Assembly: GCA_045589355.1 (NCBI GenBank)
Contig: JAZNOW010000049.1
Location: 1-15,732 of the forward strand
From: RUG563 sp045589355
Lineage (GTDB): Bacteria; Bacillota; Clostridia; Christensenellales; Aristaeellaceae
Direction of reading: 5' to 3'
DNA: 15,732 nt
A program made the position numbers and the translations under genes. Position 1 is the stretch's first letter. Every line of letters begins with the position of its first letter. This document shows positions 1 to 6,633 of this stretch, in pieces. The notes under the pieces are model-generated. The model did not search any database and had not been told where the DNA came from. It saw only the letters and a program-made list of their open reading frames with translations.

Positions 1-1002
1 GATGACGGCACGGTGCATCGCATTGGCAACTTCCTGGATGAAGACGGCAAGATGAACGTGCTGGTGCTGACCCAGGCTGTGCAGGCGGACGGCTTTGATT
101 CCGCCGACAGTGCCCTGACCCAGGCCTTCCCCTATGGCGAAAACAATGTCAATGTTCAAAAGTGGTTCATCGGCTGGACCGAAGACGATATCGGTTCCCC
201 CGGCGATAAGAACGACACCAACAATCCTCCGGAATTTGCTCCGGCTGTCGGTGACGATGATGAAGTCACCTTCGATGTTCCTGCTGATGCCTACCGCGTG
301 ACCAATGCGAATGAGCTGAAGGAAGCTGTTGCTGCCGGTAAAACTGTTCTCTTGCTGGCTGCCGGTGAATATGACATTGCCGGCTGCAAGAACAAAGAAT
401 TGACCTTGATTGGTGAAAGCAGGGAAGATACTGTCATTACTGTTGTTGGCGGCGGCCAAGGTGAAGCGAACGGACAGTTGGACTATGATTTTGATGGCTC
501 TAACGTAACCTTCCAGAATCTGACCATTAAAACCAACAATGCAACCTATGCCGGTTATGCACGTTTGAATGGCACATACAAGGATGTCATTTTTGACAAT
601 TGCTATTGTCTGAATGGTGATTCCGTGTTTGAATACTGCACATTCAATGTTGCCGGCGATCAGTACAATGTTTGGACCTGGGGGGCACCCAATGCCACTT
701 TCACCAATTGTACTTTCAACAGCGATGGTAAGGCTGTACTGCTGTACGGCACCGCTAATACCGTTCTGACGCTGAATAACTGCTTGTTCAACGATAACGG
801 CGGTCTCACTGCTAAGAAGGCGGCTGTTGAAATCGGCAACGATTACAATAAGAATTACGAACTGATCGTGAACAACACGGTTGTGAACGGCTACGAAGTA
901 AACGATAACGGAATTCTTACCGGCAGCACCCTGTGGGCCAACAAGAACAGCATGGGCTCCGATAAGCTGAATGTTGTTATTGACGGCGTTGACATTTACT
1001 AA
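1..1002 (+). CDS. Secreted TasA-like/beta-helix protein, C-terminal part (5' end outside window)
   Basis: The reading frame is open from base 1, so this is the last 333 residues of a longer protein; the first in-frame ATG at 13 has no ribosome binding site and is not a credible start. Residues about 18-45 (VLTQAVQADGFDSADSAL) resemble the end of SipW-dependent TasA/camelysin domains, and a similar stretch occurs near the end of the next gene. An acidic Asp/Asn/Pro-rich linker (about 60-90) follows. Residues about 95-333 show repeated short strands with Asn and Cys turns (for example TFQNLTIKTNN and TFTNCTFNSDG), typical of a right-handed parallel beta-helix (pectin-lyase-like fold). There is no C-terminal LPXTG motif or membrane anchor. 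Such proteins are usually extracellular, in adhesion or glycan binding; no catalytic residues can be assigned. Function is inference; the fold call is moderately secure. Confidence 0.7.
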   Translation, partial: DDGTVHRIGNFLDEDGKMNVLVLTQAVQADGFDSADSALTQAFPYGENNVNVQKWFIGWTEDDIGSPGDKNDTNNPPEFAPAVGDDDEVTFDVPADAYRVTNANELKEAVAAGKTVLLLAAGEYDIAGCKNKELTLIGESREDTVITVVGGGQGEANGQLDYDFDGSNVTFQNLTIKTNNATYAGYARLNGTYKDVIFDNCYCLNGDSVFEYCTFNVAGDQYNVWTWGAPNATFTNCTFNSDGKAVLLYGTANTVLTLNNCLFNDNGGLTAKKAAVEIGNDYNKNYELIVNNTVVNGYEVNDNGILTGSTLWANKNSMGSDKLNVVIDGVDIY

Positions 1003-1016
1003 TTCTCTTTTGTTGT

Positions 1017-1036
1017 CCCGCCCCTTCGGGGGCGGG
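1017..1036 (+). terminator. GC-rich hairpin with TTCG tetraloop
   Basis: CCCGCCCC-TTCG-GGGGCGGG is a perfect 8-bp stem closed by an extra-stable UUCG-type loop, 15 bases after the stop codon at 1002. No T-run follows, so it may act as an mRNA 3'-end stabiliser or weak terminator rather than a classic intrinsic terminator. Confidence 0.5.
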
Positions 1037-1084
1037 CGGCAATCAAAGGGCATGGGTAAAAGAATCGATGCCTTTTGATTGCCG
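1037..1084 (+). repeat. Long inverted repeat (17-bp stem) upstream of the surface operon
   Basis: CGGCAATCAAAGGGCAT (1037-1053) pairs with ATGCCTTTTGATTGCCG (1068-1084) across a 14-base loop, with a single G-T wobble. It directly abuts the TTCG hairpin at 1017-1036 and ends about 28 bases before the ribosome binding site of the next gene. No T-run follows. It could be part of a compound terminator, an RNA-processing site or an operator. Confidence 0.5.
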
Positions 1085-1124
1085 GAAGGGCAGAAAGAAT
1101 TCCTGAAAAGCCAAGGAGGGGCCT

Positions 1125-1922
1125 GTGAAAAAAAGGGGAATTTTGCTGATTGTGTGCCTGCTGGTGGTGGGCATGATGGCTGTGAACCCTACACTGGCTT
1201 CGGAAATCGGGAAGATTTTTCAGGATGTGACCCATTCCATCGGTGGGCTCTTTGGCAGGCCTGAGGCGGATACCCAGGGGCTGCTGGACGTGCAGCTTTG
1301 CTATTTCAAGGCGGATCAGGACAAGGGCACGCTGACGGAAGTTGCGCCCAACGACCGCAGCCAGCTGATGATCCCGGCGCATTACAGCCAGGGGTATGGC
1401 TGGGAAACGGTGAACGTGACGCTGAACGGACAAAGCTATCCGCTGTTTGACCGGACGAAGGTAAACGGCGTGGTGGACAAGTTTGTGTCGGTAAAGAATG
1501 TGGGCGAGGAAACGGCCTATTGTCGCATCGCTTTTGCCATTGAGAAAAACGACGTGGTGCAGCGGCTGATGCATTTCACCTTTTCCGGGGATAGGAACGC
1601 CTTTGTCATTCATCCCTGGCGGGATATCCGCATAAACGGCCGGGATTACCAGATGATCGTGTACACGTACACACATCCGCTGGAAGCAGGGCAGGTATCG
1701 CCGCCCATGCTTTTGCAGGCTGTATTGCAGCAGGAAGCTACCAGCGCGGATCTGGCAGGGCTGAAAAGCGATTTTTTGCAGATCAAGGTAATGACCATCC
1801 AGGCGGATGTGTTCAAGGAAGAGAGAACGGTGAATGGGGAAAAGGTGCAGGTGCAGCTTAGCGCAGTGGAAGCGCTGGATATGGCAGTGCCTGTGAAGGA
1901 CGATTTTAACCCGTTTTTGTAA
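1125..1922 (+). CDS. TasA/camelysin-like secreted protein
   Basis: A GTG start is chosen because AAGGAGGGG (1113-1121) sits just upstream and the protein then opens with a clear signal peptide: basic MKKR, a hydrophobic core to about residue 20, and a possible cleavage site near TLAS (23-26). The mature part contains FVSVKNVGEETAYCRIAFAI (about 120-139), a pattern known from SipW-dependent TasA/camelysin proteins in which a continuous beta-sandwich core carries 'vkNtG..aYvR'. The end has LQIKVMTIQADVF and SAVEALDMAVP, like the start of the upstream partial gene. There is no sorting motif, so it is probably released or built into a fibre or matrix. It is the first gene of an operon with the pilin-like protein (26-bp gap) and sortase. 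The family call comes from motif resemblance only. Confidence 0.65.
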   Translation: MKKRGILLIVCLLVVGMMAVNPTLASEIGKIFQDVTHSIGGLFGRPEADTQGLLDVQLCYFKADQDKGTLTEVAPNDRSQLMIPAHYSQGYGWETVNVTLNGQSYPLFDRTKVNGVVDKFVSVKNVGEETAYCRIAFAIEKNDVVQRLMHFTFSGDRNAFVIHPWRDIRINGRDYQMIVYTYTHPLEAGQVSPPMLLQAVLQQEATSADLAGLKSDFLQIKVMTIQADVFKEERTVNGEKVQVQLSAVEALDMAVPVKDDFNPFL

Positions 1923-1948
1923 GAATGAATTGTGGGAGGGAAAGCGAT

Positions 1949-2587
1949 ATGAAATTCCGCCGCCCCTGGGCGAAGATGGCGCTGCTGCTGAGCATTGTGG
2001 CAGTGGTGGCTGCTGCGGTGCCGTTGACGCTTTCTTTTGTTTTTGATAATACCGACCAGGTGGTGAACACCTTTGTGCCGCCGCCCGGGCTGAACAATGA
2101 AACGGCGCTGAAAGTGGATATTGTCAAGACGGTGATCAACACGGTGCCTGAAGGTCAGGAAGGCATTGGGCCGGATGGGTTCACGTTTATTGTGGAAGAA
2201 GTGGCAACGGGCAAGAAGATGCAGGTTGTCAGCGATTTCCAGGGCAAGGCCAGCCTTTCCATTCCCTATACCGGGGCGGATGCCGGCATGCATTTTTGCT
2301 ACAATGTGTATGAACTGAACCAGAGCGCCGAAAACGTAACGTACAGCGAGATCGTTTATGAAATTCAGGTGAACATTGACATGAACGATCAGGATAAGCC
2401 GGTGGCCAAGGTGCTGCTGGATGGGAAAGAAACCACCAGCTGCACCCTGAAATTCGAAAACCTGTACACGGTGGCTGAACCGCCGGATACCGGCGATGCG
2501 GGCCATGTGGCTGTGTATATGGCTGTGATGGTGCTGTGTGCGGCAGGGCTGATGCTGGTGCTGAGCAAGCGGAAAACAGCTGAATAA
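1949..2587 (+). CDS. FctA-like pilin with SipW-type N-terminus and PPDTG sorting signal
   Basis: The ATG at 1949 is chosen over the one at 1925 because GGGAGGG (1934-1940) precedes it at 8 bases and the 212-residue product then begins directly with a signal region (residues 1-30). FDNTDQVVNTF (32-42) resembles the motif after SipW-type signal peptides. Residues about 55-173 fit an FctA/Spy0128-like pilin domain. K60 in the first strand, E122 in the YEL strand and N171 in FENLY are the expected positions of a self-formed Lys-Asn isopeptide bond with its catalytic acid. The C-terminus is a cell-wall sorting signal: PPDTG (178-182), a hydrophobic helix (186-205) and the basic tail SKRK. The sortase gene 17 bases downstream is the obvious partner. 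It is probably a wall-anchored or polymerised surface subunit. The isopeptide bond is inferred. Confidence 0.78.
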   Translation: MKFRRPWAKMALLLSIVAVVAAAVPLTLSFVFDNTDQVVNTFVPPPGLNNETALKVDIVKTVINTVPEGQEGIGPDGFTFIVEEVATGKKMQVVSDFQGKASLSIPYTGADAGMHFCYNVYELNQSAENVTYSEIVYEIQVNIDMNDQDKPVAKVLLDGKETTSCTLKFENLYTVAEPPDTGDAGHVAVYMAVMVLCAAGLMLVLSKRKTAE

Positions 2588-2604
2588 TTAAAGGATATTG
2601 ACGC

Positions 2605-3585
2605 ATGAAAAGCAGGCGGCTGAACAGAAAACCCAGAGCCAGAAATTATTTCAAGCAGCGGAAGATGTGGCTTGTATGGCTTGTGGTGTTTCTGTTGGCC
2701 GCCGTTTTCATTTTCTGTGCGTTCAAGGTGGGCGAATATGCGGGAGGGTACCTGGCCAGCAGGGACGTGTCCGGCAAGCTGCAGGCGGTGAACCGGGAAG
2801 CCATGGCCACGCCCCGGCCTACTGTGGAAACGACTGTGGAAGCTGCGCCGTCGAATGCGCCCCAGGAAACCACGCCCATGCCCTTTGGCACCGTGGCGCC
2901 TCAGTATGGCGGCAAGGCCATGCTGCCGGTGGTGCAGTATCCCATGAACAAATACGCCCATGTGACCGAAAGGTTCCGCAAGCTGCAGGTGCAGAACAAG
3001 GATATTATCGGTTGGCTGACCATTCCCCAGGTGGTGGACGAAGCAGTGGTGCAGCGGGATAATGAATACTACCTGACGCGGGATTACCTGGGAAAGAAGA
3101 ACCAGAACGGCGCCATTTTCCTGGATGAAAACTGCAGCCTGAAAACCAGGCCCTATGCCCTTGTATTGTACGGCCACAACATGAAAAGCGGCACCATGTT
3201 CGGTTTCATGCGCCACTATGATGCGTTGAGCTTTTATCATGCCCATCCGTTTGTCACTTTTGATACAGCCTATGAAAGCGGCCGGTATGTGATTTTTGCG
3301 GTGGGCAGGGTGAGCACCAAGGCCTATGACCGGGATTACCTGGACCTGGCCAAGCTGTCTTCCTCCACCATTCTGTGGCGGGAAGAGGCCGTTGAAACCT
3401 TGCGCACCCATTCCGTTTACACAACCACCATTGACGTTGAGCCCACCGATCAGGTGCTGGTGATGATGACCTGTGTGGCCGACGATACCGAGCGGCAGGT
3501 GATCGCGGCCCGGCGCATGCGGGACGGCGAAACGGAAGAAATGCTGAACGAACGGATCATGCGCACCCGAAAGAAAGCATACTGA
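2605..3585 (+). CDS. Class B sortase
   Basis: This 326-residue membrane-bound transpeptidase would cleave sorting motifs of surface proteins and attach them to the wall or to each other. A basic cytoplasmic N-terminus (KSRRLNRKPRAR) is followed by one membrane helix (about 22-41), then a Pro/Thr-rich linker (68-100). The sortase domain spans about 115-310. Catalytic residues are visible: H191 in LYGHNM, C290 in MMTC, and R297 in the RQVIAARR strand. The YGHNM context, the long domain and the 'YLTRDYLGKKNQNGAIFLD' region are typical of class B rather than class A or C. It is translated from an AAAGGA site (2590-2595) 17 bases after the pilin-like gene, and the adjacent PPDTG protein is the likely substrate. 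A hairpin terminator follows immediately. Confidence 0.9.
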   Translation: MKSRRLNRKPRARNYFKQRKMWLVWLVVFLLAAVFIFCAFKVGEYAGGYLASRDVSGKLQAVNREAMATPRPTVETTVEAAPSNAPQETTPMPFGTVAPQYGGKAMLPVVQYPMNKYAHVTERFRKLQVQNKDIIGWLTIPQVVDEAVVQRDNEYYLTRDYLGKKNQNGAIFLDENCSLKTRPYALVLYGHNMKSGTMFGFMRHYDALSFYHAHPFVTFDTAYESGRYVIFAVGRVSTKAYDRDYLDLAKLSSSTILWREEAVETLRTHSVYTTTIDVEPTDQVLVMMTCVADDTERQVIAARRMRDGETEEMLNERIMRTRKKAY

Positions 3586-3620
3586 AAACCGGCCGCATCG
3601 GAAGAGACGGCTGGTTTTTG
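3586..3620 (+). terminator. Intrinsic terminator of the surface-protein operon
   Basis: An AAACCGGCCG / CGGCTGGTTT stem (3586-3595 with 3608-3617, one G-T pair) is followed by TTTG. It lies directly after the sortase stop codon and separates the operon from the deacetylase gene. Confidence 0.8.
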
Positions 3621-3645
3621 TGATAAAAGGAAAGAAGGAGAGAAT

Positions 3646-4341
3646 ATGAACCGGGCTATTTTGACCATTGATGATATTGCATCCGGAAATACGCCGGCCT
3701 TGGTGGATTACCTGAAAGAGAAGGGCATCCCGGCCATTTTGTTTGCTACCGGCCAAAACGTGGAAAAGCATTACGAGGAAGCCAAATATGCCGTAAACCA
3801 GGGGATGATCCTGGGCAACCACAGCTATTCCCATCCGGCGTTTTCCGCCCTCAGCATGGAGGAAGCGGTTGACGAAATTGAAAAATGCGAAACGGTGCTG
3901 AACCGGCTTTATCAGGAATGCGGAAAACAGCGCGTCTGGCGGCCTTTCCGCTTCCCTTACGGAGATAAAGGCGGCGAGAAAAAAACGGCGCTGCAGGCTT
4001 ATTTCAGGGTGCAGGGCTTTCACAAAGTGGATGATGGGCATATTCCTTACCGTTGGTGGAAAGAAAACGGGCTGAACGAGGACATTGACACCTTCTGGAC
4101 CTTCGATTTTGCGGAATACCGCATGCACAGCGAGCCGGATTTCCGAAAGGAAAGCGTGTGGAAGCGGATGCATGACCAAAGCCCATCGTCCGGGGCGGTA
4201 CTGTTTGGGGAAGGGCAGCGGCACATTCTGCTGCTGCATGACCACGATGAATCGGAAAAAATCCTGCCGGGGTATTACCGGCTGTTTCTGGATCATTTGC
4301 TGGAAAATGGCGTGGTGTTTGACGAACCGAAATTTTTGTGA
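3646..4341 (+). CDS. NodB-like polysaccharide deacetylase
   Basis: The 231-residue protein carries the NodB homology motifs of carbohydrate esterase family 4: ILTIDD (5-10; the Asp pair, with Ile where TFDD is usual), the metal-binding GNHSYSHP (H59 and H63), RFPYG (102-106, the RxPxG motif) and LLHDHD (196-201) near the C-terminus for the catalytic histidine. These enzymes remove N- or O-acetyl groups from glycans such as peptidoglycan or xylan using a divalent metal. No signal peptide or membrane helix is present, so it appears cytoplasmic, unlike most wall deacetylases. The start follows AAGAAGGAGAG at about 3632. It stands alone between two terminators. Substrate is unknown. Confidence 0.85.
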   Translation: MNRAILTIDDIASGNTPALVDYLKEKGIPAILFATGQNVEKHYEEAKYAVNQGMILGNHSYSHPAFSALSMEEAVDEIEKCETVLNRLYQECGKQRVWRPFRFPYGDKGGEKKTALQAYFRVQGFHKVDDGHIPYRWWKENGLNEDIDTFWTFDFAEYRMHSEPDFRKESVWKRMHDQSPSSGAVLFGEGQRHILLLHDHDESEKILPGYYRLFLDHLLENGVVFDEPKFL

Positions 4342-4350
4342 TGGAAATGA

Positions 4351-4384
4351 AGCCGGGGTGCAAAGAAAGCATCCCGGCTATTTT
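4351..4384 (+). terminator. Intrinsic terminator after deacetylase
   Basis: GCCGGGGTGC (4352-4361) pairs with GCATCCCGGC (4369-4378) across AAAGAAA, with one G-T wobble and a flanking A-T pair, followed by ATTTT. It lies 10 bases after the stop codon. Confidence 0.85.
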
Positions 4385-4394
4385 GATGGAAAAA

Positions 4395-4403
4395 TGGTAT
4401 AAA
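4395..4403 (+). promoter_or_regulatory. Possible extended -10 promoter for ferritin-like gene
   Basis: TGGTATAAA resembles an extended -10 element (TGnTATAAT) just after the preceding terminator and about 50 bases upstream of the ferritin-like gene. No good -35 hexamer is visible at the right distance. Confidence 0.35.
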
Positions 4404-4454
4404 AAAGGGAAGGGGCGTGTAAACTGAAAAGGAAAACAAAACAGGAGGCGCATG

Positions 4455-5711
4455 ATGAATCCATTCTTAGAAAAGCCAAGGCGCGTGGATGACCACCTGA
4501 TGAACTGGACCGATATGTGGCCCTGCTCTTATGACAAGCATTGTGTGGATCCCTATACCCGCACCCGGGTGATCCTGATGAACGGGACAGAGTTTGAAAA
4601 CGTATGGTTCACCCATCAGTTTCACCGCAATTGCGGGGATGGGGACGTGCGGCGGGCACTGGCACTGATCCGCAGAAGCGAACAACAGCAGCAGAAATTG
4701 ATTGCCGCCCTGAAGCCGGATGATGAAAACATGCTGGAGCACACCATTGGCTATGAGCAACTGGCGGTGGACCTGACGGCCCATCTGGCCAAACGGGAGC
4801 CTGATGAATATGTGCGCAATGCGCTGAATTTTGCCCTGCTGGAGGATTTTGACCACCTGTACCGCTATGCGGACCTGATGGAAATGGAAGACGGCCAGCA
4901 TGCGGAAAAGCTGGTAGGCGGCTATACGGAAATTATGCCCGGCCGGCCCACCATTGCCCATCACCGTTATCCCTTCGACAGCGTCAAGCGGCCCATCTGC
5001 AACCGGAACGCCGATTTGCAGACAAAATTGTGCGTGGGCATCATCACCGCAGCCGAACAGCAGACCATGAACTATTACATGAACGTGTGCGCCGCGTATC
5101 CCAACAGCCCCGGCCGTGCGCTTTACCGGGAAATTGGCATGATCGAGGAGCAGCATGTGTCCCATTACGGCAGTTTGCTGGATGTAAACGCCACCTGGCT
5201 GGAAAACTTGCTGATGCATCAGTACACGGAATGCTATTTGTACTGGAGCATGTGCGAAACGGAAACGGATGCACGCATCCGGGGCATCTGGGCCCAGATG
5301 CTGGAAATGGAAATCAGCCACCTGCATGAGGCGCTGAAACTTTTGCGCCATGTGGAAAAGAAGGATTATCAGCAGGTGGTGGGGGAAGGTACGTTCCCCA
5401 TGCCGCTGAAACTGGAAAGCAATATTGAGCATGTGCGGGCGGTGCTTTCGGGCACAGTGCAGATCACGGCCTGCAGGGAAAGCTATACGCCGGTGGAAAG
5501 CCTGGAAAAGGATGCGGATTTCTTCCGTTATCAGAAAATGGTGAACCAGGATCTCAAAAGCGTGATGAGCCATCAGGTGATTGAAAAGCATATCTGCAAT
5601 TTCGGCCAGGATTATCGTTTCCAGAAGGCGGAGCATCCGCTGCCGGTACTGCGGAACCGGAAGGAAGACAATACCGACGTGGGGCGCACTCCCTGTGCGT
5701 TGGAAAAATAA
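4455..5711 (+). CDS. Ferritin-like (putative diiron) protein
   Basis: AGGAGG (4443-4448) is optimally spaced for the ATG at 4455; the ATG at 4452 would add one Met. The 418-residue soluble protein is helical. The spacing E201, E231-x-x-H234, E259, E286-x-x-H289 matches the four-helix carboxylate/His diiron site of the ferritin-like superfamily (rubrerythrin, bacterioferritin and relatives). An additional helix pair earlier has E101 and D131-x-x-H134 with exactly the same 30-residue spacing as E201/E231. No rubredoxin-type Cys4 domain is seen, although scattered Cys residues occur (24, 30, 60, 182, 193, 260, 267). Likely roles are oxygen or peroxide detoxification or iron handling in an anaerobe, but no family with known function can be named. 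It is apparently monocistronic. Confidence 0.65.
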   Translation: MNPFLEKPRRVDDHLMNWTDMWPCSYDKHCVDPYTRTRVILMNGTEFENVWFTHQFHRNCGDGDVRRALALIRRSEQQQQKLIAALKPDDENMLEHTIGYEQLAVDLTAHLAKREPDEYVRNALNFALLEDFDHLYRYADLMEMEDGQHAEKLVGGYTEIMPGRPTIAHHRYPFDSVKRPICNRNADLQTKLCVGIITAAEQQTMNYYMNVCAAYPNSPGRALYREIGMIEEQHVSHYGSLLDVNATWLENLLMHQYTECYLYWSMCETETDARIRGIWAQMLEMEISHLHEALKLLRHVEKKDYQQVVGEGTFPMPLKLESNIEHVRAVLSGTVQITACRESYTPVESLEKDADFFRYQKMVNQDLKSVMSHQVIEKHICNFGQDYRFQKAEHPLPVLRNRKEDNTDVGRTPCALEK

Positions 5712-5770
5712 AAGAAAAGCGCTGCCGTTTGGCGGGAGATTTCTTAAGGAACAATTTATCCGGCAATGAA

Positions 5771-5808
5771 CAAACGAGCATCTGGCGAATATGCCGGATG
5801 CTCGTTTG
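5771..5808. terminator. Perfect long hairpin between convergent genes
   Basis: CAAACGAGCATC (5771-5782) and GATGCTCGTTTG (5797-5808) are exact complements. The inner TGGC/GCCG extends the stem to 16 pairs (one T-G) around a 6-base GAATAT loop. It lies between the ends of the ferritin-like gene and the minus-strand acetyltransferase, so a bidirectional terminator is the likeliest role, although T-runs on both sides are poor. Confidence 0.55.
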
Positions 5809-5914
5809 CTTATGTGGCCCAACAAACGCAATGCACAGGAACGGTGCGTATAATTGCGCCCTCCTCAAATGGTGGGAGAATGAGTTTTTCGTCTGCTCGA
5901 CAAATTGGAATTTG

Positions 5915-6391
5915 TCAGCACTCATACTGAAGATACTTTGATAAAATTCCGTCTTCTTCAAATTCTTCCATAACTACAAAACCGTTCTTTTCCAAAACTC
6001 TTATGGAAGCATTATTGTGGGCAAAGGTAAATGCACCAATGGTTTTAACATCGTATCGCTCACAAATATTCTTCATAAACATTTTTACAGCCGTTGTAGC
6101 AATACCCTTAGACCAATATTCAAACTCAAAAATACAGAAACTAAGCATACAATTGGGTTCGTCATTCATATCAATGCAATAGCACCAAACATCACCGACA
6201 TATTTTCCATCGACATACACCGTCTGGCCAAAGCTTGTTGCATTCGGCAACAAAGTTTTTTCGTAGTCAGCCAATGCTTCTTCAACTGTTTTCGCCTTTT
6301 GAGGTAATACCTGCTTGATTTCGGGTCTATTTGCCTTTTCAAAATAGGTTCGAACCGAATCAGCAGTTCTTGTTTCCAATGTAATAATCAT
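5915..6391 (-). CDS. GNAT acetyltransferase (RimJ/RimL-like), AT-rich
   Basis: The start is the ATG whose first base is 6391. The GTG nine bases upstream is part of the ribosome binding site GAGGTG and is rejected. The 158-residue protein transfers an acetyl group from acetyl-CoA to an unknown amine. Motifs are an acceptor-side strand with GDVWCYCIDM (66-75), the acetyl-CoA pyrophosphate loop YWSKGIATTA (92-101), and NNASIRVLEKNGF (126-138), the RimJ/RimL-type motif B. The gene is clearly richer in A and T than its neighbours, with codons such as AAA, ATT and TTT. It stands alone on the minus strand between two hairpins, which suggests a recent acquisition. It could be a ribosomal-protein or small-molecule (drug-type) acetyltransferase. 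Confidence 0.85.
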   Translation of the reverse strand: MIITLETRTADSVRTYFEKANRPEIKQVLPQKAKTVEEALADYEKTLLPNATSFGQTVYVDGKYVGDVWCYCIDMNDEPNCMLSFCIFEFEYWSKGIATTAVKMFMKNICERYDVKTIGAFTFAHNNASIRVLEKNGFVVMEEFEEDGILSKYLQYEC

Positions 6392-6427
6392 AATTTGCAC
6401 CTCGTCAAATTCAAGTTTATCGCTCTT

Positions 6428-6457
6428 ATTCTATCACAGCAGTGCATAGCACCGCAA
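6428..6457 (-). promoter_or_regulatory. Promoter of the AT-rich GNAT gene
   Basis: On the minus strand, TTGCGG (6452-6457) and an extended TGATAGAAT (-10 TAGAAT, 6428-6433) are spaced by 18 bases, about 37 bases upstream of the start codon. The -35 lies inside the hairpin at 6449-6478. Confidence 0.5.
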
Positions 6458-6478
6458 GCCAGCAAAGGCTTGCGGTGC
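6449..6478. repeat. Perfect 12-bp inverted repeat in divergent promoter region
   Basis: GCACCGCAAGCC and GGCTTGCGGTGC are exact complements around AGCAAA. The repeat overlaps the -35 of the minus-strand GNAT gene. Only a weak T-rich stretch (ATTGTTTG) follows on the plus strand. It may be an operator or a terminator remnant. Confidence 0.6.
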
Positions 6479-6594
6479 CATTGTTTGTATGATGGAACGT
6501 GAGGGATAACTCCTTCCTTTACACTCTCCCCGCTGGCGGCGCTATTTTTGTCTTGCAAAAAGAGAGGACGGACGGGTTTCCTTTGAAAGGGAAA

Positions 6595-6606
6595 TGTGAT
6601 AGAATA
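6595..6606 (+). promoter_or_regulatory. Extended -10 promoter of GNAT-GH43 unit
   Basis: TGTGATAGAATA contains TG-A-TAGAAT, an extended -10 element, 28 bases upstream of the ATG at 6634. No strong -35 is seen at 16-18 bases. The same 12 bases occur on the opposite strand at 6427-6438 in the divergent promoter. Confidence 0.5.
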
Positions 6607-6633
6607 GGCAAAAAGGAAAGGCGGAGGAAGGGA

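Noticed and set aside
1079..1264. Small 61-residue plus-strand frame
   Set aside because: It starts within the hairpin region with no ribosome binding site and overlaps the TasA-like gene in another frame.
2389..4296. 635-residue open frame on the minus strand
   Set aside because: It runs antisense across the pilin, sortase and deacetylase genes and two intergenic terminator regions, with no domain or start signal.
4467..5831. 454-residue open frame on the minus strand
   Set aside because: Antisense to the ferritin-like gene, whose helices and ribosome binding site identify the real strand.
5899..5916. Inverted repeat GACAAATT-GG-AATTTGTC at the stop codon of the AT-rich GNAT gene
   Set aside because: Self-complementary, but AT-rich with a tiny loop and no T-run on the minus strand; too weak to call a terminator.
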